Positions 1-5,761 of a stretch of DNA of 7,414 nt are shown one piece after another. Position 1 is the first letter of the stretch, and every line of letters begins with the position of its first letter. The notes beneath the pieces were generated by a model. The model searched no databases. It saw nothing but the letters and a program-made list of their open reading frames with translations, and had not been told where the DNA came from. Position numbers and translations under genes: made by a program. This DNA is from Anaerolineales bacterium (lineage in GTDB: Bacteria > Chloroflexota > Anaerolineae > Anaerolineales > Villigracilaceae): assembly GCA_016928525.1 (NCBI GenBank), contig JAFGKO010000327.1, positions 1-7,414 of the forward strand. The letters run 5' to 3'.

Positions 1-36
1 TATGGCTATCACAATTTCAGCTCCTTTCGTTTGCAT
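1..36 (-). CDS. Partial N-terminus of a possible TPP-dependent (acetolactate synthase-like) enzyme
   Basis: Only the first 12 codons are inside the window; the gene runs off the left edge on the minus strand. Reading from the ATG whose first base is 36 gives MQTKGAEIVIAI with no stop. A Met-x-x-x-Gly-Ala-Glu-x-x-(hydrophobic) opening is typical of the N-terminus of TPP-dependent acetolactate synthase-like enzymes, where it begins the first helix of the Pyr domain. That assignment rests on 12 residues and is an inference. An alternative start is the in-frame GTG at 12, which has AAAGGAG (minus strand, 21-27) eight bases upstream. However, the same bases encode Lys-Gly-Ala in the longer reading, so the Shine-Dalgarno match may be accidental. 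The ATG at 36 has no obvious ribosome binding site. Confidence 0.4.
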   Translation of the reverse strand, partial: MQTKGAEIVIAI

Positions 37-60
37 GTTTTGGTTGCTTTTGACCCGGTT

Positions 61-77
61 TCCCGTTAAAAACGGGA
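61..77. other. Small perfect hairpin (7-bp stem, 3-nt loop)
   Basis: TCCCGTT (61-67) and AACGGGA (71-77) are perfect reverse complements around an AAA loop. There is no T-run on either side, so an intrinsic terminator is unlikely. It lies 24 bases upstream of the candidate minus-strand start at 36, where it would be in that gene's leader or promoter region. Its role is unknown. Confidence 0.5.
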
Positions 78-113
78 GAGCCCAAATAAACTACAAGTTG
101 AACGCTTAAAGTT

Positions 114-154
114 GAAGGTTGAGAACCAATTCTGCGGACTCAACCTTCTTTTTT
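114..154 (+). terminator. Terminator-like hairpin with T6 tail
   Basis: GAAGGTTGAG (114-123) and CTCAACCTTC (139-148) form a perfect 10-bp stem with a 15-nt loop, followed at once by six T residues (149-154). The shape is that of an intrinsic terminator read on the plus strand. The stem has five G-C pairs and the loop is long, so strength is uncertain. No plus-strand gene lies upstream within the window, and the next plus-strand gene begins at or near 186. It may therefore be an attenuator in that gene's leader, a terminator guarding against antisense transcription, or part of a dispersed repeat. GTTGAA also recurs at 97-102 and 111-116, with GTTGAG at 118-123. Confidence 0.5.
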
Positions 155-185
155 CTGGCAACAACACGACCTGGCAACAGCCGCA

Positions 186-650
186 GTGACTCGACTTTAC
201 ACTCATCAAGGCGCTTTTATTGGCTTTCATCTTGGTTACTTTCTAGCATTCGTTATCGGCTTGTTCAGGTATTATCTGCACCAACAATCTACGCTCTGGT
301 TTGATTTGACAGCAATGGCATTGCCCCTGGTTGTAGGATATATTGGAGCCAGGCTTGTGCCTTACAACCTCTGGCAGGCGTACGGCCGCTTGAATTTGAC
401 CGATGGAGAAGTCTTCTTCTTTTTTGTAGTGTTTGGGCCGTTGTGGGGTTTCCTGTTTCTGGAAATCTATCCATATCTCTTAAACCCAATCATCGGTGCG
501 ATCATTATTTTGTTGGCTGTTACCACACTGGTCATCCTGATGGCCTGGCAATACAGACAAAAAGGCAACGCTGTCATCCCTGTTTATTGGTGGATCATCT
601 TCCTCGGCTTAATTTTGACTTGCCAAATCGCTGTGTTCTTTATCAAGTAA
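186..650 (+). CDS. Hypothetical five-helix integral membrane protein
   Basis: I do not recognise this 154-residue protein. It is very hydrophobic, with five probable transmembrane segments near residues 10-28, 38-57, 74-94, 97-119 and 129-152. Short polar loops separate them, such as the one near 58-73 (YNLWQAYGRLNLTDGE). A basic loop (WQYRQKGN, about 119-126) lies before the last helix. No catalytic motif or signal peptide is visible. The start is uncertain: GTG at 186 lacks a ribosome binding site, and the frame stays open upstream to 123. That extension runs through the terminator-like hairpin at 114-154, which favours a start after it. ATG at 315 (residue 44) is the first in-frame ATG but would remove the first helix. 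Base composition is visibly more AT-rich than dnaE. It ends 38 bp from the convergent dehydrogenase gene. Coherent hydrophobicity across the frame is the main reason to call it real. Confidence 0.65.
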   Translation: MTRLYTHQGAFIGFHLGYFLAFVIGLFRYYLHQQSTLWFDLTAMALPLVVGYIGARLVPYNLWQAYGRLNLTDGEVFFFFVVFGPLWGFLFLEIYPYLLNPIIGAIIILLAVTTLVILMAWQYRQKGNAVIPVYWWIIFLGLILTCQIAVFFIK

Positions 651-688
651 GCGATAATACGACCAACATATGCCCATTGGATTTGAGC

Positions 689-1537
689 CTATTCCCGCTT
701 TTTGAACAAAGCTGACAGCACGACATTTGAATCCGGTAACTCTTCTCCCCCTTTGAAATGTGCCAACCGACGATAAACCTCTCCCGCTGCAATATGGAAC
801 CCTCTTGGCAGGCCAGCGGACTCGAACGTGGAGGCGATCTCGTCCATTTCGCCGGCGAAGCGCCAGACTTTGGCCGTCACGCGTCTGGCCCGACGTTCGG
901 CCTGCTCGCTGAATCCCGGCTCGTCCCGCTCCCATTGCGCGGACAGTTCTGCTCGCACGCCGGAGGCTTCAGCTAAGGCAAGGATGGCGGCCAGCAAGGC
1001 GGTGGTCCCTTTGGTGTAGGCCGCGTAACACATTTTCAAAGCGGAGGCCCTGCCGATCTCATCCCCGATCACGCTGACTTCCAACGGGCCTGCCGAAAAG
1101 CAATTTGCAATCCTTCCAGCTTCTTCTCCCGAAAGATACAACCAGGTCTCGCCAGGTGTCCAGGCTGGGCCGCCGATGATGCCGCCGTCCACAAAGGCGA
1201 TGCCTGCGGACGAAAGCATCTCGCCAATGCGTATCGCTTTTTGTGGTGAGATGGCGTTTGCATCCAGGTAGGGACCTTTGAAGCCATGCGCAATGACCTG
1301 CCCCGCTACATCTTCTGCGGCGTGCGGTGGGCAAACACTGATAATGATTGAGCAGGTTTTGCACAACTCGGTTAATGTGCCCAGGTCGCGCAGGTTGTGC
1401 TCAATCGCGTGCGCCTGGGTGGCGTCACTTCGCCCTTCGGAGGCGTAGCAGACCCGTTGTCCGGAACGAAGCGCGCAGGCGGCGACCGAGATGCCCATCT
1501 CGCCGGGGTGCAGGATTCCAATTGTCTCAATCGGCAT
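689..1537 (-). CDS. NAD(P)-binding dehydrogenase, 6PGDH/beta-hydroxyacid dehydrogenase superfamily (DUF1932 type)
   Basis: A 282-residue cytoplasmic protein with an N-terminal Rossmann domain and an all-helical C-terminal half. Visible motifs: the nucleotide-binding turn GILHPGEMG (7-15), which replaces the classical GxGxxG; SVCPP (67-71) after the fourth strand; YLDANAISP (90-98); the substrate loop DGGIIGGP (117-124); and GRASALKMCYAAY (162-174), where Lys168 aligns with the catalytic lysine of the superfamily. The Asn four residues later in 6-phosphogluconate dehydrogenase (KMVHN) is Ala172 here. The C-terminal pattern resembles Pfam DUF1932, whose members are of unknown substrate. NAD(P)-dependent oxidation of a small hydroxyacid is the family expectation, not demonstrated. 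I chose the ATG at 1537 because AAGGAGA (1544-1550) lies six bases upstream. A longer reading from 1594 would start inside a palindromic repeat and run through this ribosome binding site. The gene is divergent from dnaE and convergent with the membrane-protein gene. Confidence 0.85.
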   Translation of the reverse strand: MPIETIGILHPGEMGISVAACALRSGQRVCYASEGRSDATQAHAIEHNLRDLGTLTELCKTCSIIISVCPPHAAEDVAGQVIAHGFKGPYLDANAISPQKAIRIGEMLSSAGIAFVDGGIIGGPAWTPGETWLYLSGEEAGRIANCFSAGPLEVSVIGDEIGRASALKMCYAAYTKGTTALLAAILALAEASGVRAELSAQWERDEPGFSEQAERRARRVTAKVWRFAGEMDEIASTFESAGLPRGFHIAAGEVYRRLAHFKGGEELPDSNVVLSALFKKRE

Positions 1538-1543
1538 GGTATC

Positions 1544-1550
1544 TCTCCTT
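1544..1550 (-). promoter_or_regulatory. Ribosome binding site of the dehydrogenase gene
   Basis: The minus strand reads AAGGAGA six bases before the ATG at 1537. This strong Shine-Dalgarno match fixes the start there. It rules out the longer in-frame starts at 1561 and 1594, of which the first abuts and the second lies within the palindromic repeat. Confidence 0.85.
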
Positions 1551-1556
1551 ACCTTT

Positions 1557-1645
1557 GTCATTGGAGGCGGCGTTAGCCGCCGTGGCAATCTCATAGCTCC
1601 AGGTTACTTGAGATTGCCACGCTCTCTGCGGTCGCTCGCAATGAC
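1557..1645. repeat. 89-bp compound palindromic repeat (REP/MITE-like)
   Basis: The element starts with GTCATTG (1557-1563) and ends with its reverse complement CAATGAC (1639-1645). Inside is a perfect 12-bp inverted repeat, GTGGCAATCTCA (1582-1593) and TGAGATTGCCAC (1609-1620), around a 15-nt loop. The left arm carries a side hairpin, GGCGGC-GTTA-GCCGCC (1566-1581). The right arm has a weaker 4-bp hairpin, TGCG/CGCA (1627-1640), that competes with the terminal repeat. Read on the minus strand, the outer part is GTCATTGCGAGCG followed by GGCAATCTC. This resembles the GTCATTGCGAG...GCAATCTC repeats seen dispersed in many bacterial genomes (recalled, not searched). It begins only 6 bp upstream of the dehydrogenase ribosome binding site, so it probably lies in that gene's 5' untranslated region. 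It encodes no protein. Confidence 0.8.
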
Positions 1646-1649
1646 AACC

Positions 1650-1679
1650 AGTATAGTCTTAAAATCCCCAATATTTTAA
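1650..1679 (-). promoter_or_regulatory. Candidate promoter of the dehydrogenase gene
   Basis: On the minus strand, TTAAAA (1674-1679, four of six matches to TTGACA) is followed after 18 bp by TATACT (1650-1655, five of six matches to TATAAT). Transcription would start near 1643, at the edge of the palindromic repeat, and place that whole repeat in the mRNA leader. The -35 region falls inside the AT-rich palindrome at 1658-1680. Prediction by eye only. Confidence 0.4.
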
Positions 1680-1680
1680 G
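1658..1680. promoter_or_regulatory. AT-rich 8+8 bp palindrome, possible operator
   Basis: CTTAAAAT (1658-1665) and ATTTTAAG (1673-1680) are perfect reverse complements separated by seven bases (CCCCAAT). The 23-bp site lies between the divergent start codons, just upstream of two -10 boxes facing dnaE and over the presumed -35 of the opposite gene. Position and symmetry suit a dimeric regulator, but no regulator gene is nearby. A short hairpin or chance in AT-rich DNA are alternatives. Confidence 0.45.
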
Positions 1681-1692
1681 AGAACCGAAGTT

Positions 1693-1719
1693 CTATAATG
1701 AAACAGGCGTGCTATAATG
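1693..1719 (+). promoter_or_regulatory. dnaE promoter region with two tandem TATAAT boxes, one an extended -10
   Basis: CTATAATG occurs twice, at 1693-1700 and 1712-1719, 19 bp apart. Both contain a perfect TATAAT. The downstream copy is preceded by TG one base away (TGCTATAAT, 1710-1718), the extended -10 form that can work without a good -35. No convincing -35 is visible for either box. The downstream box predicts transcription from about 1725, roughly eight bases before the dnaE ATG. The upstream box predicts about 1706, for a leader of about 27 bases. Confidence 0.6.
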
Positions 1720-1732
1720 CGCATGAGTCCCC

Positions 1733-4700
1733 ATGTCATTCGCACACCTGCATGTCCACACCGAATATTCGCTGCTTGATGGCTTCTCGAACATCAAGAA
1801 GCTGGTGCAGCGCGCCAAGGAACTGGATATGCCCGCCGTGGCTATCACCGACCACGGCACCATGTTTGGGGTGATCGACTTTTACAACGCCGCCACTGCG
1901 GCAGGGGTCAAGCCGATCATTGGCATGGAGGCCTACATGGCGGCGCGGGGGATGAAAGACCGCGATTCGAAGCTCGACCGTTCGTCTTATCACCTCTTGC
2001 TGCTGGCCGAGAATGAGACCGGCTACAAGAACCTGCTCAAGATTGCTTCGGCGGCGCAGTTGGAGGGTTTCTACTATTACCCGCGCATCGACCATGACTT
2101 CCTGGCGGCGCATTCGGAAGGGTTGATCTGCACCAGCGGTTGCATGTCGGCAGAGATTCCGCGTGCGCTGTTGGATGACAACCCCGCAGAGGCCGTCCGG
2201 CGCATGAACTGGTATTACGATGTCTTTGGGGCCGAGCATTTCTTCGTTGAACTCCAGCATCACAATATCAAAGAAATTACCGACCTCAACCGCCGCCTGG
2301 TAGAACTGGGTGCGCGCTATTCAGCCCGATACGTCGCCACCAATGACGTGCATTACATCAATCCCGAAGACGCCAAACTCCAGGACATCCTGCTTGCTAT
2401 CCAGACCAACTCTCTATTGAGCGACAAAGACCGCATGAGGATGACGGATGACTCCTACTACCTGCGTACAGCGCAGGAGATGGCGCAGCTATTTGCCGAG
2501 GTGCCCGAATCGCTCAGCAATACCCTGCTGATTGCCGAGCGTTGCAACGTGGACCTGAGTTTCAAAGGCTACCACCTGCCTGATTTTGATGTCCCCGAAG
2601 GCTACACCCCTCAGACCTACTTGCGACACCTGTGCGAGGCAGGCGCGCGCCGCCGCTATGGTGGGCGCGCAGAGAGCCAGGAAGTCCGCGAGAGACTCGA
2701 CTACGAGTTGGGCATCATCCACGACATGGGCTTCGACGCTTACTTCCTGATCGTGTGGGACTTATGCCGTTATGCCCGCGAGAACGGCATCTGGTACAAC
2801 GCGCGCGGCTCGGCAGCCGGATCTATCGTCGCGTTCACACTGGACATCACGCTGGTCGACCCGCTTGAGCACGATCTCATCTTCGAACGCTTCCTCAATC
2901 CCGGCCGCATCAGCATGCCCGATATCGACCTGGACTTCCGCGACGACCGCCGCGCCGAGATGATGGAATATTGCGCGCACAAATATGGCGACGATAAAGT
3001 GGCCTCCATCATCACCTTTGGCACGATGGGTGCGAAGGCCGCCATCCGCGACGTAGGCCGCGTAATGGACATCCCCTTGCCCGAAGTGGACCGGGTTGCC
3101 AAGCTGGTGCCGTTCGTCTCCGGCAAAACTGTGACGCTCAAAGAACACGCCTTAGAAGTGCCTGAATTCAAGCGAATCTATGAATCCGAGTCACATATCA
3201 AAGAACTGGTAGATACCGCCATGGGCATGGAAGGCACGGTCCGCAACGCCGGGACGCATGCCGCAGGCGTGGTGATCGCTGATAAACCACTGATCGAGTA
3301 TTTGCCGTTACACCGTCCCACATCCGGCTCGGAAGAGACGCCCATCAAGTCGGTCACACAGTTCGAAATGGGCATCCTGGATTCACTCGGCATGCTCAAA
3401 GTAGATTTCCTGGGGCTGGCTACACTGAGCACTATGGCGCGCGCCTGCGACCTGATCAAGCAGCGGCACGACATCGAATTCAATCTTGATAACATTCCAC
3501 TGAACGATCCAAAGGCATTTGAGTTGCTCGGCAACGGACAGACTGCGGGCGTCTTCCAGGTGGAAGGCGGCGGCATGACGCGCTGGTTGGTGCAGATGAA
3601 GCCTGAAAACCTGGACAACGTCATCGCGATGGTGGCGCTCTATCGTCCCGGCCCGATGCAATTCATCCCCGATTACATCGCACGCATGCATGGCGAAGCG
3701 GAAGTGGAATATCGTCACGAAGCGCTGCGGCCGATTTTTGAAGACACCTACGGCATCCCGGTTTATCAAGAACAACTGATGAACGCCGCCGTGCAATTGG
3801 CGGGCTATACCCAATCCGAAGCGGACGACTTGCGCAAGGCCATTTCCAAAAAGATTGGCGATAAAGTCAGGAAGCATCGCGAACAATTTGTGGCAGGCGC
3901 GACTAAAAACGGCATCCCGCAGGAAACCGCCGACCTGATCTTCAGCGATTGGGAAGAGTTTGCCAGGTATGGATTTAACAAGAGCCATGCGGCCGATTAT
4001 GGCGTCATCGCCGTACAGACCGCGTACCTGAAAGCCCATTATCCTGCCGAGTACATGACCGCGCTGCTGACGGTCACGCGCAACGATACAGCCAAAGTCG
4101 CGCTCTATGTAGCGGATGCCCGCAGCATGGGCATTCCTGTCTTGCAGCCGGATATCAACAAATCCGAGTGGGATTTCACGATTGAAAACGGGGGTGATAA
4201 TGAGACAGCCATTCGGTTTGGCTTCAGCGCGGTCAAGAATGTGGGCGAAGCCCCGATCCACCTGATCCTCGAAGCCCGTAAAGGCAGGTCTTTCAAAGAT
4301 CTGAACGATTTTGCCCGCCGTGTTGACCTGCGCGCCGTTGGCAAGCGCGCGCTGGAATGCCTGATCAAAGTTGGTGCGCTGGATGTCTTCGGAAACCGCG
4401 CCGCGCTGCTGGCTTCGCTCGATCGCATTGTAGCTGTCAGCAATTCGCATTTCCAGGCCGTGCGTGCCGGGCAGATGTCACTCTTCGGCGCAGAAACGGG
4501 CGTTACTGAAAACATTGTGCTGCCCGAAGTCAACGATGTGGACAAACGCGAAATGCTCAATTGGGAGCGCGAGTTGATCGGCTTGTATCTCTCCGACCAT
4601 CCACTCTCGGCTTACCAGAAGCAGCTCTCCCAGATCGTCAGTTACTTTTCGGGCCAGTTACCCGAAGCGCAGCACGAAGAAAAGGTGCGCGTGGCCGGGC

Positions 4701-5761
4701 TGATCACCAGCATCCGCCCTTACCAGACCAAGGCGGGCAAACCGATGGGCTTCGTCACGCTGGAAGATATTCAGGGCGTCATCGACCTGGTCTTGTTTTC
4801 GCGGGCCTGGAAACAATTCTCGGACGCTCTGGTCGTCGGGCAGATCATCATCGTTGAAGGCAAGGTAGACGCCAATAGCAGTCCGCCAAAGATTTTAGTA
4901 GACAGCATACAGACCGAATTTGCGCTCAAGATTTCTGCGGATGAACTGGCAGTCCCGCTTCCCTGGCCCGCCGGACGGGACGGGCAAATCGGACCCAAGC
5001 CCTTCGATCAAACTCAGGACAAGCCTGCTCCCGTTATATCATCCCCGATGGGGGAACAAACCGTCCCGCCATCTGTAAGGCGAGATAGCATCTCGCCCCA
5101 AGCAGTAGCCGAGCCCGCTTCGAACTACGCGGCCGAACCCGGATGGGATGCTGCTGATATCCCGCCGCCACCGGATGCCTTTCCTCCGGGATGGGACGAT
5201 GCCTGGCAACCCGATTTCGAGATTGCACAGATAGCCTCCCGCCCCGAGCCCAAGTTCAAGAAGGATGAGCCGGTCTCCTTGTCGCCAGAGGTTGTCCCTG
5301 CTCCAGCACCCGAACCGGAAGCCGAGGAACCGTCAACGCCTGAGATAGGGGCGGCAGTCCCCTTTAAGGATGATACAAGCCTAGAGCCCAGGTCTGAAGC
5401 GCAGCCGGGTATGGTCGTGCAAGCGGTGGAAGCATCCGTTCATTCGGCGGCCAAACTCCCGTCACTGTACGCCCCCATGGCGCAGGCGGAGGACCGCGCG
5501 CATCCACCGCAGCAGATCATCGTCTTTCTGCGCCCAACCGGCGACCGGGAACGCGACAAGCGCCGCATCAAAATCCTGTACGGAACGCTGATCTCATTCC
5601 ACGGGCGAGATAAATTCACTTTCCAGATTTTCGAAAACGGGAAAGGGCACCTGATCGATTTTCCCAACGATACGACGCGGGTGTGCCCGGAAGTGCTGGC
5701 GCGGCTGAAGAACCTGATGGGGGAGGAAAGTTGGCGGATCGAGGAGATTACGTTTCAATAG
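1733..5761 (+). CDS. dnaE: DNA polymerase III alpha subunit
   Basis: A 1342-residue replicative polymerase of the C family. Domains in order: PHP (about 1-210), palm (about 280-560), fingers and thumb regions through about 800, HhH region (about 800-880), clamp-binding motif, OB fold (about 984-1060), low-complexity linker (about 1065-1260) and C-terminal domain (1262-1342). PHP metal ligands His7, His9, Asp16, His41, Glu66, His87, Cys137, Asp205 and His207 are all present, matching PHP domains that proofread. Polymerase aspartates are Asp399 and Asp401 (PDIDLDF) and Asp558 (VDFLGL). RGSAAGS (358-364), ALYRPGP and FNKSHAADY are also intact, and QMSLF (914-918) is the clamp motif. The length exceeds the roughly 1160 residues of E. 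coli DnaE mainly because of the linker. No intein or break is seen. The ATG at 1733 begins the conserved HLHVHTEYS segment but lacks a clear Shine-Dalgarno. The 3' end overlaps the convergent gene by 14 bp. Confidence 0.98.
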   Translation: MSFAHLHVHTEYSLLDGFSNIKKLVQRAKELDMPAVAITDHGTMFGVIDFYNAATAAGVKPIIGMEAYMAARGMKDRDSKLDRSSYHLLLLAENETGYKNLLKIASAAQLEGFYYYPRIDHDFLAAHSEGLICTSGCMSAEIPRALLDDNPAEAVRRMNWYYDVFGAEHFFVELQHHNIKEITDLNRRLVELGARYSARYVATNDVHYINPEDAKLQDILLAIQTNSLLSDKDRMRMTDDSYYLRTAQEMAQLFAEVPESLSNTLLIAERCNVDLSFKGYHLPDFDVPEGYTPQTYLRHLCEAGARRRYGGRAESQEVRERLDYELGIIHDMGFDAYFLIVWDLCRYARENGIWYNARGSAAGSIVAFTLDITLVDPLEHDLIFERFLNPGRISMPDIDLDFRDDRRAEMMEYCAHKYGDDKVASIITFGTMGAKAAIRDVGRVMDIPLPEVDRVAKLVPFVSGKTVTLKEHALEVPEFKRIYESESHIKELVDTAMGMEGTVRNAGTHAAGVVIADKPLIEYLPLHRPTSGSEETPIKSVTQFEMGILDSLGMLKVDFLGLATLSTMARACDLIKQRHDIEFNLDNIPLNDPKAFELLGNGQTAGVFQVEGGGMTRWLVQMKPENLDNVIAMVALYRPGPMQFIPDYIARMHGEAEVEYRHEALRPIFEDTYGIPVYQEQLMNAAVQLAGYTQSEADDLRKAISKKIGDKVRKHREQFVAGATKNGIPQETADLIFSDWEEFARYGFNKSHAADYGVIAVQTAYLKAHYPAEYMTALLTVTRNDTAKVALYVADARSMGIPVLQPDINKSEWDFTIENGGDNETAIRFGFSAVKNVGEAPIHLILEARKGRSFKDLNDFARRVDLRAVGKRALECLIKVGALDVFGNRAALLASLDRIVAVSNSHFQAVRAGQMSLFGAETGVTENIVLPEVNDVDKREMLNWERELIGLYLSDHPLSAYQKQLSQIVSYFSGQLPEAQHEEKVRVAGLITSIRPYQTKAGKPMGFVTLEDIQGVIDLVLFSRAWKQFSDALVVGQIIIVEGKVDANSSPPKILVDSIQTEFALKISADELAVPLPWPAGRDGQIGPKPFDQTQDKPAPVISSPMGEQTVPPSVRRDSISPQAVAEPASNYAAEPGWDAADIPPPPDAFPPGWDDAWQPDFEIAQIASRPEPKFKKDEPVSLSPEVVPAPAPEPEAEEPSTPEIGAAVPFKDDTSLEPRSEAQPGMVVQAVEASVHSAAKLPSLYAPMAQAEDRAHPPQQIIVFLRPTGDRERDKRRIKILYGTLISFHGRDKFTFQIFENGKGHLIDFPNDTTRVCPEVLARLKNLMGEESWRIEEITFQ
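4472..4486 (+). other. Beta-clamp binding motif QMSLF in DnaE
   Basis: Residues 914-918 read Gln-Met-Ser-Leu-Phe, followed by Gly. This fits the bacterial sliding-clamp consensus QxxLF and the location of the internal clamp motif of alpha subunits, between the HhH region and the OB fold. It should tether the polymerase to the beta clamp. Confidence 0.85.
5000..5024 (+). repeat. Interspersed-repeat-like segment inside the dnaE linker
   Basis: These 25 bases begin CCCTTCGATCA and end CTCAGGACAAGC. They resemble the CCCTTCGACAAGCTCAGGACAAG-type motif that I recall as dispersed in many environmental bacterial genomes, differing by one inserted T and one substitution. In frame they encode PFDQTQDK (residues 1090-1097) in a non-conserved linker. 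The identification is from memory and needs a search. Confidence 0.45.
5079..5097 (+). repeat. Palindromic repeat inside the dnaE linker
   Basis: GGCGAGA (5079-5085) and TCTCGCC (5091-5097) are perfect reverse complements around TAGCA. The hairpin is followed by CCA and preceded by TGTAA, an arrangement like dispersed GGGGCGAGA...TCTCGCCCC palindromes. It is read through in frame as part of RRDSISP. A second, smaller inverted repeat, TCCCC-GATG-GGGGA, lies at 5042-5055. Both fall within 100 bases of the segment at 5000-5024. Confidence 0.55.

Noticed and set aside
119..304. Alternative plus-strand frame (61 codons) over the start of the membrane protein, possibly hinting at a frameshift
   Set aside because: Its product is Ser/Arg-rich with no helices or motif; the 186-650 frame alone gives a coherent membrane protein.
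627..655. Possible bidirectional terminator at the end of the membrane protein gene
   Set aside because: ATCGCT and AGCGAT could pair over only six bases with a 17-nt loop and no T-run; too weak to call.
609..935. Minus-strand open frame of 108 codons
   Set aside because: It overlaps the dehydrogenase gene in another frame and yields an Arg/Gly-rich, non-protein-like sequence.
1538..1594. Longer N-terminus for the dehydrogenase, starting at 1594 or 1561
   Set aside because: The extension reads through the palindromic repeat and the strong AAGGAGA site, and the Rossmann fold begins right after the ATG at 1537.
3383..4450. Long minus-strand open frame (355 codons) antisense to dnaE
   Set aside because: It lies wholly within the conserved fingers and HhH-region coding sequence of dnaE, has no recognisable domain, and is explained by codon bias on the sense strand.
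1733..5761. Intein or split dnaE
   Set aside because: All conserved blocks run continuously in one frame, and no splicing-domain sequence or interrupted motif is present.
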